Notes: generated by a model from the letters alone, not told the origin. A stretch of 11,405 nt of DNA from CAVQGF01 sp045807945 (GCA_045807945.1 JBJMGI010000100.1:1-11405); one strand, 5' to 3'; shown: positions 1-7,545, counted from the first letter of the stretch. Numbers and translations are program-made.

Positions 1-1194
1 CCCATGGCGATCGGCATCGCCTCGCTGTGCAAGATCAATTCCAACATCGGCAATTCTGCTGTCACTTCCGACATTGAAGAAGAGCTGAAGAAGCTGCACA
101 CCTCGGTGCACTTCGGCGCCGACACGGTGATGGACCTCTCCACCGGAGGCGATATTCACCAGATCCGCGAAGCCATCCTGCGGCACTCGCCGGTTCCGAT
201 AGGAACGGTGCCGATCTACGAGGCGGTGCAGCGCGTGAAGCGCATCGAAGACCTCTCCATCGACCTGATGCTCGAGGTGATCGAAGAGCAGGCCGAGCAG
301 GGCGTGGACTACATGACCATCCACGCCGGGGTATTGGTGCAGTATCTTCCGCTGGTTGCGAGCCGCATTACCGGCATTGTGAGCCGCGGCGGCGCGATCC
401 TGGCGCAGTGGATGGCACACCACCACAAGCAGAATTTCCTGTACGAGAATTTCGATCGCATCACCAAGATCCTGGCCAAGCACGACGTTTCGTATTCGCT
501 GGGCGATGGTTTGCGTCCCGGTTGCGTCGCCGACGCCAGTGACGAAGCGCAGTTTGCCGAGCTCCGCACGCTCGGCGAGCTGACGAAGAAAGCATGGGAA
601 TCCGACGTGCAGGTGATGATCGAAGGACCTGGCCACGTGCCGCTCGACAAGATCAAAGACCAGGTGGATAAAGAGATGGAGTGGTGCTTCGAGGCGCCGT
701 TCTACACGCTCGGGCCGCTGGTCACGGATATTGCGCCCGGCTACGACCACATCACGTCGGCGATTGGCGCGGCAATGATCGGCTGGCACGGGGCGGCGAT
801 GCTTTGCTACGTCACGCCGAAAGAGCATCTGGGATTGCCGAACGCGAAGGATGTGAAAGACGGCATCATTGCGTACAAGATCGCCGCGCACGCTGCGGAT
901 ATTGCGCGGCATCGTCCCGGCGCTCGCGATCGGGACGACGCGCTCAGCTACGCACGCTACACCTTCGATTGGGAGAAACAGTTCGAGCTATCGCTCGACC
1001 CCGAAACGGCGCGCGCTATGCACGACGAGACTCTGCCCGACGACTTCTACAAGGAAGCCGCATTCTGCTCGATGTGCGGCCCGAAGTTCTGCTCGATGAA
1101 TTATTCGTCGAAGGTGGACGAGTACAACAAGCAGGTCCACGGCCTGGAGAAGAAGGACTACTCAGAGCTGGTACAAGTGCTGACGTCGAAGTAG
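1..1194 (+). CDS. thiC: Phosphomethylpyrimidine synthase ThiC (5' end outside window)
   Basis: ThiC is a radical-SAM enzyme that rearranges 5-aminoimidazole ribotide into HMP-phosphate, the pyrimidine half of thiamine, in the cytoplasm. The reading frame is open from base 1, and the first visible residues align inside the family just before the conserved KINSNIGNSAV segment. The ATG at position 4 is therefore internal, and at least several dozen N-terminal residues are missing. Counting from that ATG, visible landmarks are GADTVMDLSTGGD (about 38-50), the metal-binding histidines in EGPGHVP (H211) and TPKEHLGLP (H275), and the C-terminal [4Fe-4S] motif CSMCGPKFC (C355, C358, C363; CX2CX4C). 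The C-terminus is complete, ending at TAG. The diagnostic motifs leave no realistic alternative. Any TPP riboswitch would lie upstream, outside the window. Confidence 0.97.
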   Translation, partial: PMAIGIASLCKINSNIGNSAVTSDIEEELKKLHTSVHFGADTVMDLSTGGDIHQIREAILRHSPVPIGTVPIYEAVQRVKRIEDLSIDLMLEVIEEQAEQGVDYMTIHAGVLVQYLPLVASRITGIVSRGGAILAQWMAHHHKQNFLYENFDRITKILAKHDVSYSLGDGLRPGCVADASDEAQFAELRTLGELTKKAWESDVQVMIEGPGHVPLDKIKDQVDKEMEWCFEAPFYTLGPLVTDIAPGYDHITSAIGAAMIGWHGAAMLCYVTPKEHLGLPNAKDVKDGIIAYKIAAHAADIARHRPGARDRDDALSYARYTFDWEKQFELSLDPETARAMHDETLPDDFYKEAAFCSMCGPKFCSMNYSSKVDEYNKQVHGLEKKDYSELVQVLTSK

Positions 1195-1213
1195 CAAGAG
1201 CGAAGACAAAGAA

Positions 1214-1270
1214 AAAATCGCCACAGATGAGCACTGATCAATAAAATCAGTGCAAATCAGTGGCGTTTTT
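1214..1270 (+). terminator. Imperfect inverted repeat followed by T-rich tract, probable terminator of thiC
   Basis: The arms begin CGCCAC (1219-1224) and end GTGGCG (1260-1265). An uninterrupted 8-bp inner stem, GCACTGAT (1231-1238) with ATCAGTGC (1246-1253), encloses the 7-base loop CAATAAA. Only three internal positions fail to pair. The A-run before the stem (1212-1217) and the TTTTTGTTTTT after it (1266-1276) make it terminator-like, most clearly for thiC, which ends about 20 bases upstream. The A-run is a T-run on the other strand, so it could also stop transcription of the convergent gene at 1311-2474. It may equally be a copy of a dispersed palindromic repeat. Confidence 0.7.
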
Positions 1271-1310
1271 GTTTTTGGACTAAAGCGGGGGCTAGAAGCT
1301 AGAAGCTGCT

Positions 1311-2474
1311 TCACTCCATATCCGAAATCTGTACCACGCCCTTGGCGTCCTTTTTCAGAGGCGCGGCGGGCGAGGCAGTCGGATAGTGCCGCACGGTGAC
1401 TTCCTGGAAGCCATCGTCTTCTGTTCGCGCTATCGGCCTACGTGGCGAGGGCTTGGCGATTTTCGCGGCAGGTATCGCTGCGACCGGCTTCTGGGCAGCC
1501 GGCTTGGGCTGCGCCGCAGCTTTTGCAACCGGTGGAAGCGCCAAAGCTGCTGGGAGTGCCGGGCGAGTGACCTCGGTTGAAGTTGCGGGAGAGGCTTTCG
1601 ACTGCTTCCCGCCCGCGGCTAACAGAAAGATTCCGACTAGTGCCAGACAAGCAGCCGTCGCGAACGCATTGCGCCAGATCGGCCAACTATCGCGCTCACG
1701 CGGTGACCCGGCGACCTGCGGCACAGTCTGCGTAACGCGCGGCTGTTGACGAACCGCAATCTGTTCAATTTCTTTCTTTTTCTGTTCGCGATGCATGATG
1801 TGCGCCGCGGCTGCTGCCAACTCTGCTTCGCGATGCGCCGCTCGCTCGCGCTCGGCGCGTAGCTTTGCCTCTGCTGCCTGGCGCTCCATGCGGCGCGCAT
1901 TCCACTCCGCTGCGGACCGGCGTGACTCCTCAGCTCTTGCCGCGATTTGCTTTTTCAGCTCGCTGCTGAGCACCTGCACCTCGGAGCGTTTTTGAGAAGC
2001 CCACTTGCTTGCACGGCCGAACGCGTCTGCCGATGCGATGCCCGCTGCTTTCATGAACGAACCTGTTTGGGAAGCCAGCTTGCCTGACAGCTCTCGCGCT
2101 TGCGCCGATTTTTCCGAAAGTGACTGACGAAATTTTTCTGCGTCAAAAGATGGCGGGCGCCGCTCTTGAAGGGCGCTTGTCATCGGAGCGGTATCCACTT
2201 CCGGCTGAGGCTCAGGCACAGAAACCGGGCCCACGTGCACGGGCTCAGGAATCGCAACTTCCTGTTTCGTAAACGTCCCAGCGGCTACAAAGATCGAATC
2301 AGATCCTGTTTCCGCGGCAAGCGAGCTGGCGCGCTCGAGCGCTTGCTCTGGCGGCAGCACCTCGGCCGTGATCTCGTAATCAAAATCGCCATCCAGCTGG
2401 CCTTTGAGTCCGGCGAGCTTTTGCTCGAGGTCGCGCTGCAACTCAGGCGACGACGTATGAATGCGAAAAGACAT
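1311..2474 (-). CDS. Hypothetical single-pass membrane protein with charged coiled-coil-like region
   Basis: I do not recognise a named family. The predicted 387-residue protein has four visible parts. First is a small mixed alpha/beta N-terminal region (1-75). Second is a proline/valine linker (75-100). Third is a long Ala/Glu/Arg/Lys-rich helical stretch (about 108-245) that looks coiled-coil prone. Fourth is one hydrophobic segment (about 266-288), followed by an Ala/Pro/Lys-rich tail ending in GVVQISDME. There is no N-terminal signal peptide, so the likely topology is cytoplasmic N-terminus, one membrane pass and an extracytoplasmic low-complexity tail. The ATG at 2474 is preferred over an upstream in-frame TTG at 2504 because AGAGGGG (2480-2486) sits 5 bases before it. 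The gene is the last of three leftward genes. A role as a membrane-anchored scaffold or envelope protein is inference only. Confidence 0.8.
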   Translation of the reverse strand: MSFRIHTSSPELQRDLEQKLAGLKGQLDGDFDYEITAEVLPPEQALERASSLAAETGSDSIFVAAGTFTKQEVAIPEPVHVGPVSVPEPQPEVDTAPMTSALQERRPPSFDAEKFRQSLSEKSAQARELSGKLASQTGSFMKAAGIASADAFGRASKWASQKRSEVQVLSSELKKQIAARAEESRRSAAEWNARRMERQAAEAKLRAERERAAHREAELAAAAAHIMHREQKKKEIEQIAVRQQPRVTQTVPQVAGSPRERDSWPIWRNAFATAACLALVGIFLLAAGGKQSKASPATSTEVTRPALPAALALPPVAKAAAQPKPAAQKPVAAIPAAKIAKPSPRRPIARTEDDGFQEVTVRHYPTASPAAPLKKDAKGVVQISDME

Positions 2475-2479
2475 GGGAA

Positions 2480-2486
2480 CCCCTCT
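2480..2486 (-). promoter_or_regulatory. Shine-Dalgarno site AGAGGGG deciding the start at 2474
   Basis: The site reads AGAGGGG on the minus strand, with the spacer TTCCC before ATG. It lies inside the extension that would be coded if the TTG at 2504 were used, which favours the shorter protein. Confidence 0.6.
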
Positions 2487-2570
2487 GGGCGGAATCGTGC
2501 GCAAATAGACCGTGGCTTTCGGTTAGACGCCAGAGTAGGTGTTGGGGTGGCCAGCCAGAGAAGAAGGAGG

Positions 2571-2774
2571 TTAGTTGACTTCGGCGAAGTCCATTCCGTC
2601 GGCGTATTGCAGCCCGGCGATGGTGCGCGCGAAATACTGCACTTCCAGATAAGCCTTCATGATCTCGATGTGCATCAGCTCGCGCTCCTGCGGGCTGGAG
2701 CAGGTCAAACGTGCATTCTCGAGTGCTAAGTAACGATCGTGGGCGAAGACGAATCTGTTCAGGGCGCGTTCCAT
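2571..2774 (-). CDS. Small hypothetical protein, 67 residues
   Basis: This unrecognised short gene encodes a predicted soluble, mostly helical protein that is acidic to neutral, with no signal peptide and no membrane segment. It contains one cysteine (about residue 25, in LTCSSPQER) and several aromatic residues spread along helices (HDRYLALENA, IMKAYLEVQYFARTIAGL). This composition looks like a folded small protein rather than a chance frame. It lies between the M28 peptidase and the membrane-protein gene on the same strand, with 96-base gaps on both sides. Upstream of the ATG there is only a weak purine-rich stretch (GAGAA about 13 bases away), so the start is less certain. Function unknown; it could be a small regulatory or adaptor protein. 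Confidence 0.6.
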   Translation of the reverse strand: MERALNRFVFAHDRYLALENARLTCSSPQERELMHIEIMKAYLEVQYFARTIAGLQYADGMDFAEVN

Positions 2775-2824
2775 TTGCCCGCGATTCTCAAGCCCGCCTC
2801 TCTCAGCGCGTATCCTACAAAGAC

Positions 2825-2857
2825 CTTAGTCGTGCGCGGATTCGCGCTTTACTAAAG
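2825..2857. repeat. Imperfect inverted repeat between two minus-strand genes
   Basis: The core GCGCG (2834-2838), GATT loop and CGCGC (2843-2847) is flanked by CTTAGT (2825-2830) and ACTAAAG (2851-2857), which also pair with one bulged base. It lies downstream of the M28 peptidase gene. No T-run follows on the minus strand, so it is not a standard intrinsic terminator. It could be an mRNA hairpin or a palindromic binding site, or it may be chance. Confidence 0.3.
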
Positions 2858-2870
2858 CTGAGGCCCACTC

Positions 2871-5039
2871 TTAATCGCCTTTTTGCGAATTTTCGAGCAC
2901 TGCAGCCGCCCGTGAAAGTGCCGACGTCACCAAGCTTAGCTGTGCTTGCGCAGCCTGCGCGTCCCCATTGTCCACCGCCTCGGTGACGCTCGGGACCACC
3001 ACGGCAGCGTATCCAGTGAACTCTCCCGGAGCGTAGATAGTGTGGCGGAACCACGGACGCTTCGGCAGCCCTTCCGGGGCCAGCAACTGGCGCTCGGCAG
3101 AGATCAAAGCTTGATTGAGTTTTTGCTGCGCTTCCGTCGCCGCAGGGGGAGCAGATTGCGCCGCCAGTAGCGCATGTCCGGCATTCGTGAACCGGTGCGC
3201 CGCATCCAGCGACGGAGCAAAATCCGGCGACTGCTTGCCGAAAGCGGTGCTGCATCGCCGCTGCAGCGCTTCAAGATATGCGGTGATCTCTTTCCCGTAG
3301 GTCTCGTAGTCGTGCGGCAGCACGTCCGCATTCGCCATACGGAGCACCTGGATGCCGAAAACGCGCGCCATCTCCTGCTCATAGACAAAATTCGGATCGG
3401 CAAAAGTTTGGAACCATTGAAAATCGTCGAAGGTGGAGTGGTAAACGCCATAAGGGCCGCTCGATCCGATGTCGGTTGAAGGAACACCGATGTGCTGCAG
3501 GAAAGGAGTGAAATCGGAGCCGCTGCCGAGGTCGCCGACCGGAAGGTCGGATGTGGGCACATTCGGCTGCTTGCTTTTTACAGCATCATTGTTCGTCGGG
3601 TTCTGTTTCGACTTGAACCAGGCGTCGTAAACGGAGCCGCCGGTCGGGCTCGGTACCGCTTTGGTCACGTCGCGGGAAAACTGCTTGAGACTTGGGACGG
3701 CGGAAGCGGCGAAGAGGGAACCGCTTACCGCCGTGTCCATATTGAAGTACACGACCGCCGCGCCGAGCTTCTTCTCCTGTTCTTCAACCCATTCGGTAGA
3801 GCCGATCAGGCCTTGCTCTTCGGCGTCCCAGCTGCCCAAGATGATGGTGCGCTTCGGGCGCCAGCCCGTCTTCAGCAACTCGCCCAAGCCGTGGACCGTC
3901 TCGAGCATCGCAGCCGTGCCGCTGCTCGGGTCAACGGCGCCGTACACCCATGCATCGCGGTGATTTCCGCCGATCACCGTCTCATTCGGAAAATCTTTGC
4001 CGGGGATGGTTCCGATCACGTCCCATATCGTGCGATAGGCATAGTTAAGCTTCAGCCGCATGTGCACGCGTGTTGGCCCCGGTCCCACGTGATAAGTGAA
4101 CGGCAGGCCGCCTTGCCAGTCACGCGGCGATTCCGGCCCGCCGATCTCTTGCAGGATCAGCTTGGCATCGCCGTAAGAGATGGGCATTGTCATGACGGTC
4201 GGCATGTCACCCGATTTCTCCGGCGCGATGCGTTTAGAATCGGGCAGGTCGGGCACGGAAGCGAAGCCTGGAGTGCTTGCGTCGCCCGGATACTTAAAGA
4301 TGTAGCCAACCGAACCACGCTGCACACCGCTATCCGGCCGCCATGGACCTTTGGGATAGACGTCACCCTTCACGTAGCCATCGTCGCTCGGGTCGGAGTA
4401 GATGATCACCGCGGCGGCGCCATATTGCTCAGCAACGTGCGACTTCACACCGCGATAATTGTTGCCGTAACGCGTGATCACGATCTTCCCGCGAACGTCT
4501 ATTTTCATCTCCTGCAGCTTGCGGAAATCTTCCGGCCGGCCGTAGTTGGCGTAGACCACATCGCCTTCGACTTCACCAGATGGCGAGCCGGCGTTGAATG
4601 GCTGCACCACTCGCGGATCGTCTTCGTACCTATCACCGTCAACGTGTTCGCGTAATTGCAGCGGCTGCCTGGCGATCTTCGGGTAAACGATCTGCAGCGA
4701 GACTTCATCGGGCTTACCCGCCAGCCAGACCTTGTATTCGACGATCTGGGTCTGCAAACCGGCAGCGCGGAATTTTTCGGCGACGTAGTCGGCTGTTTTG
4801 CGGTCTTCCGGCGTCGCAGTCATATGTGGCGCGGAGGTCAGAGTCCGCAGATGCTCGCCCGCGAGCTTCGCGTCAGGAACGGCAATAAAGGATTTCTCAA
4901 GCTGCGCCTCAGCCTCGGCGTCGCGGAATCCGGTGATCGCGGTGGCGGAGGCCGTGGAAGACGTTTGCGCCGGCTGGTTTTGCCCGGCCGCGGGAAGGAA
5001 AATCAGAATTCCGAGAAGGGCGACAATCACACGTTGCAT
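2871..5039 (-). CDS. Secreted M28-family zinc peptidase (glutamate carboxypeptidase II / PSMA-like)
   Basis: This is a predicted exported metallopeptidase that removes C-terminal residues from peptides, a class that includes human GCPII. The 722-residue protein begins with a signal peptide (MQRVIVALLGILIFLPAAG). A PA-type insert covers roughly residues 150-290, the M28 catalytic domain follows, and a transferrin-receptor-like helical dimerisation region covers about 590-720. The full two-zinc site is visible by comparison with GCPII: H360 (GGNHRDAW), D370 (AVDPSSG), the general base and ligand E407/E408 (SWDAEEQGLIGSTEW), D435 (YFNMD) and H534 (YGVYHST). The ATG at 5039 was chosen because GGGAG lies 5 bases upstream and the signal peptide then starts with MQR. 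An in-frame ATG at 5051 would add four residues. It probably acts in the periplasm or outside the cell in peptide scavenging. The exact substrate cannot be read from the sequence. Confidence 0.94.
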   Translation of the reverse strand: MQRVIVALLGILIFLPAAGQNQPAQTSSTASATAITGFRDAEAEAQLEKSFIAVPDAKLAGEHLRTLTSAPHMTATPEDRKTADYVAEKFRAAGLQTQIVEYKVWLAGKPDEVSLQIVYPKIARQPLQLREHVDGDRYEDDPRVVQPFNAGSPSGEVEGDVVYANYGRPEDFRKLQEMKIDVRGKIVITRYGNNYRGVKSHVAEQYGAAAVIIYSDPSDDGYVKGDVYPKGPWRPDSGVQRGSVGYIFKYPGDASTPGFASVPDLPDSKRIAPEKSGDMPTVMTMPISYGDAKLILQEIGGPESPRDWQGGLPFTYHVGPGPTRVHMRLKLNYAYRTIWDVIGTIPGKDFPNETVIGGNHRDAWVYGAVDPSSGTAAMLETVHGLGELLKTGWRPKRTIILGSWDAEEQGLIGSTEWVEEQEKKLGAAVVYFNMDTAVSGSLFAASAVPSLKQFSRDVTKAVPSPTGGSVYDAWFKSKQNPTNNDAVKSKQPNVPTSDLPVGDLGSGSDFTPFLQHIGVPSTDIGSSGPYGVYHSTFDDFQWFQTFADPNFVYEQEMARVFGIQVLRMANADVLPHDYETYGKEITAYLEALQRRCSTAFGKQSPDFAPSLDAAHRFTNAGHALLAAQSAPPAATEAQQKLNQALISAERQLLAPEGLPKRPWFRHTIYAPGEFTGYAAVVVPSVTEAVDNGDAQAAQAQLSLVTSALSRAAAVLENSQKGD

Positions 5040-5081
5040 CGAAGCTCCCATATCAAACCCTACAGCTTACACTGAAAGAGC

Positions 5082-6452
5082 GTGACCACCCGGCCCACAT
5101 CTCCTTCCGAAGACTTCCATCAGGACACAGACGAAGCTTTGCGCGTCGCCGCAATGGAAGAAGCCGAAGGGATCTCGCCGCCCATCCAGCCCGGCACGCT
5201 GGAAATGCCGCGGGTCATCAGCGCGCTGCGGCACCGCAACTTTCGCTACTTCTGGTTTGGAAACTTCCTCAGCAATATTGGAACGTGGATGCAGTCGGTC
5301 GCGCAGGGCTGGTTGGTGCTGGTGCTCGCCTCGCAAGCGCCGCCCGCATTGTTTGGAAGCACTGGGCAGCGTTCGGCGTTTTGGCTCGGCGTGGTCGCAT
5401 TCGCAGCGTCGGCCCCCATGCTCGCGTTCACTTTGATTGGCGGAGTCATCGCGGATCGTGTCGACAAGCGCCGCCTGCTGATCCGAACGCAAAGCGTGAT
5501 GATGTTTTCTGCTCTCACCCTGTCGGTGCTCACGTTCACCCGGCTGATTAATATTCCAGAGATCGTTCTGCTCGCCTTCATCACCGGCACCGCGATGTCG
5601 TTGAATATGCCGGGATATCAGGCGCTTGTGCCCAGTCTGGTGCCGCGTGAAGACCTCACCAACGCGGTCGCACTGAATTCGGCGCAGTTCAACCTTTCGC
5701 GCGTGCTCGGGCCGACGCTTGGCGGGTTCGTCATGTTCTGGTGGGGGATTCCGGCGAACTTCCTGCTGAACGCGATCAGCTTTCTCGCCGTGATCTTCGC
5801 GCTTACACGGATCGAGTATCCCGTGCCGGCGCAGCAGGATGATTCCGCTGGATTGTGGCAGCGGCTGGGCGAAGGCTTCCGTTACGTGCAGGAGCGCAGG
5901 CAGATGTCGTCGCTGATATTGCTTGTAGCCTTGGCGAGTATCTTCGGCGTCCCATTCCTTATGTTCGTTCCGCTCTTCGCGAAAGACATACTGCATGTCG
6001 GCGAGCGCGGCTTGGGACTCTTGATGGCCTGCTCGGGTGCGGGGGCATTTCTGGGCGCGAGCACCATCGCTTACTTAGGCAAGATCAAGAATCGGGGCAG
6101 GTTTGTGGTGATCTCGGCGTCGGGGTTCTTCGCCGCGATCATCGCCTTCACATTCTCGCGCGAGTTCGCGCTCTCCGGGGCGATGCTCGCGATCGCGGGC
6201 TATTGCATGATCCTTACCGTCGCTAACGTGAATTCGCTCTTGCAGCACTTGGCAGACGACTCGATGCGCGGACGCGTGATGAGCATCTACGCGACTGCGT
6301 TCCTGGGTTTCGCTCCTGTGGGAAGTTTGATCGCCGGCTCTCTAGCCGGCGCGATCACCGCACCTATCGCCATCGCAGGCATGTCGAGCCTGGCGCTGGT
6401 CGGGACCTGGGGACTTTACTTCTCGCGCAAAGAACTTCGACAATTAGATTAG
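5082..6452 (+). CDS. Major facilitator superfamily transporter, probable exporter (DHA3 / MFS_3 type)
   Basis: The 456-residue protein has the hydrophobic pattern of a 12-helix MFS carrier. A charged cytoplasmic N-terminal extension of about 45 residues precedes a conserved opening, ALRHRNFRYFWFGNFLSNIG, typical of EntS-like MFS_3 exporters. The MFS loop motif between helices 2 and 3 is present as GGVIADRVDKRR (about 120-131), and a second-half counterpart is seen near SMRGRVMSIYATAF (about 394-407). These proteins usually export siderophores, drugs or other small molecules by proton antiport; the substrate here is unknown. The start is taken as GTG at 5082, which has only a weak purine run before it (GAAAGAG). 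In-frame ATGs at 5154 and 5205 would shorten just the extension. The gene diverges from the M28 peptidase across about 40 bases and is followed closely by a small membrane gene, probably in one operon. Confidence 0.9.
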   Translation: MTTRPTSPSEDFHQDTDEALRVAAMEEAEGISPPIQPGTLEMPRVISALRHRNFRYFWFGNFLSNIGTWMQSVAQGWLVLVLASQAPPALFGSTGQRSAFWLGVVAFAASAPMLAFTLIGGVIADRVDKRRLLIRTQSVMMFSALTLSVLTFTRLINIPEIVLLAFITGTAMSLNMPGYQALVPSLVPREDLTNAVALNSAQFNLSRVLGPTLGGFVMFWWGIPANFLLNAISFLAVIFALTRIEYPVPAQQDDSAGLWQRLGEGFRYVQERRQMSSLILLVALASIFGVPFLMFVPLFAKDILHVGERGLGLLMACSGAGAFLGASTIAYLGKIKNRGRFVVISASGFFAAIIAFTFSREFALSGAMLAIAGYCMILTVANVNSLLQHLADDSMRGRVMSIYATAFLGFAPVGSLIAGSLAGAITAPIAIAGMSSLALVGTWGLYFSRKELRQLD

Positions 6453-6456
6453 GAGG
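6451..6456 (+). promoter_or_regulatory. Strong Shine-Dalgarno AGGAGG overlapping the MFS stop codon
   Basis: AGGAGG begins on the second base of the MFS stop codon (TAG, 6450-6452) and lies 7 bases before the next ATG at 6464. It fixes that start and implies the two genes are read from one transcript. Confidence 0.8.
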
Positions 6457-6463
6457 TCTTGCG

Positions 6464-6877
6464 ATGAATCGCACCCTACGCAACTGGATTCCATGGCTTC
6501 TCGGCGTCGTTGCCGCAGCCGTATTCTTCGCAATCGACGATTTTCTCGATCACCTCATGTTGCGTCTGACTTCCGCCAATGTTGCGCTCGAGATCTCTGA
6601 TGCCATCACAGCAATTCTGATCGGCGCACTTGTGGCGCAACTCGTGCTGCTTTATCAACAGCGGCAGCAGCAGGCGCAAGCGCGCCTGCAGCGCATCGCC
6701 GAGATGAATCATCATGTCAGGAATGCGCTACAGGTGATCGCGTATTGGTCGCTAGCGGATAAAGAGATGAAGCAAGTCGAAATGGTGCAGGATGCGGTCA
6801 ACCGCATTCAGTGGGCGCTGCGCGAGATACTCCCCCGCGATGATGATTACCGAGAGATTCCGGAGAAGGTCGCCTAG
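6464..6877 (+). CDS. Two-helix membrane protein with histidine phosphoacceptor (DHp-like) motif, no ATPase domain
   Basis: The 137-residue protein has two predicted membrane helices (about 8-24 and 44-64). A Gln/Arg-rich helix follows, and then the sequence MNHHVRNALQVI (81-92). HHVRNALQ closely resembles the H-box of HisKA_2/HWE sensor kinases (consensus like HRVKNNLQ), making H83 the likely phosphoacceptor. A second amphipathic helix (about 104-123, VQDAVNRIQWALREI) could complete a DHp hairpin dimer. The chain ends without N, G1 or G2 boxes, so it cannot bind ATP as a kinase. It could be a phosphotransfer partner, a dimerising decoy for a separate kinase, or simply a structural relic. It follows the MFS gene by 11 bases with a strong ribosome site, which suggests a shared role, perhaps sensing linked to export. 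The fold assignment is inference from the motif. Confidence 0.85.
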   Translation: MNRTLRNWIPWLLGVVAAAVFFAIDDFLDHLMLRLTSANVALEISDAITAILIGALVAQLVLLYQQRQQQAQARLQRIAEMNHHVRNALQVIAYWSLADKEMKQVEMVQDAVNRIQWALREILPRDDDYREIPEKVA

Positions 6878-7539
6878 TTAGGTTCAACGATCACGAATTG
6901 CGCTGGCCGCGAATGGTTTTTAGGAAAATTTACGCTTCCACTACCAATCCAAACTCCGCGGCCGGCGCGAGCTGGAATGCCAGATTGGATTCCCGACCCC
7001 CCAAAGTCCTCATCACCAAGAGCAATCAGGATCAATTCCCGATGGCTGTCCATCTTTAGAGCTGCATGCGCTTCTATCGTTAAGGCGTAGACCAATGCTC
7101 GTCTCTCATTGAATAGCAGCTTGGCACCGGCGATTGGATCCAACTCGATTTGCCGCCGTCCCCGAGCAGCCGTGAGTTCCACAATTACTGCGTGCACGCG
7201 CCTCCAGCCGAGATTCCTCAAAGTGTGATGGGCTGCCCCCGAAAGGTAGAGAACCTGACCTTTCTCGAGCTGTTGTCGGATAGGCTGCTCACCTTGTCGC
7301 TCGTCCGCTAGAGTGGCTTTTCCAAGCATCACGACGACATAATCGCGCTCCGCGCTGAGAACCTGGGTTGCTTCGCCGTGCCACAACCCCAAGTTGTAAA
7401 CGTTAGCGAACGGTGAGCCAAGAATCTGGCTGATGTGGGGTTGGTTCCCGAGTTCTATTGGAGGCGTTTGCGAGTTTTGCGCTTCGGCTCGGTAAACGAG
7501 CAGCAAACCGATAGCTAACACTTTGAGCTTTACGGCCAC
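6874..7539 (-). CDS. Secreted two-domain cupin-like protein
   Basis: The 221-residue protein opens with a likely signal peptide (MAVKLKVLAIGLLLVYRAEAQ). Two beta-rich repeats then resemble cupin barrels. The first (about 50-122) contains GQVLYLSGAAHHTLRNLG, a typical second cupin motif with paired histidines. The second (about 148-218) includes EAHAALKMDSHRELILIAL and has fewer obvious metal ligands. Bicupins serve as enzymes, sugar-binding proteins or seed-storage-like proteins, and no specific activity can be named. The start is GTG at 7539, with AAAGGG formed partly by the stop codon of the preceding transketolase gene (6-base gap). It is therefore the last gene of that operon, although its product is exported and the others are cytoplasmic. 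Its stop codon shares the palindrome CTAG with the convergent gene. Confidence 0.8.
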   Translation of the reverse strand: MAVKLKVLAIGLLLVYRAEAQNSQTPPIELGNQPHISQILGSPFANVYNLGLWHGEATQVLSAERDYVVVMLGKATLADERQGEQPIRQQLEKGQVLYLSGAAHHTLRNLGWRRVHAVIVELTAARGRRQIELDPIAGAKLLFNERRALVYALTIEAHAALKMDSHRELILIALGDEDFGGSGIQSGIPARAGRGVWIGSGSVNFPKNHSRPAQFVIVEPN

Positions 7540-7545
7540 AGCCCT

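Noticed and set aside
681..1244. Alternative-frame open frame inside thiC
   Set aside because: It overlaps the region holding the ThiC Fe-S motif in the correct frame, and its product is Arg-rich noise.
3492..4655. Long plus-strand open frame (387 codons) opposite the M28 peptidase
   Set aside because: It lies fully antisense to a gene with a complete zinc site and signal peptide. Its translation is His/Arg-rich without recognisable domains, as expected from the opposite strand of a GC-rich gene.
5067..5996. Minus-strand open frame (309 codons) opposite the MFS transporter
   Set aside because: The translation is extremely Arg/His/Glu-rich and looks like reverse-complement noise, while the plus strand encodes a clear MFS protein.
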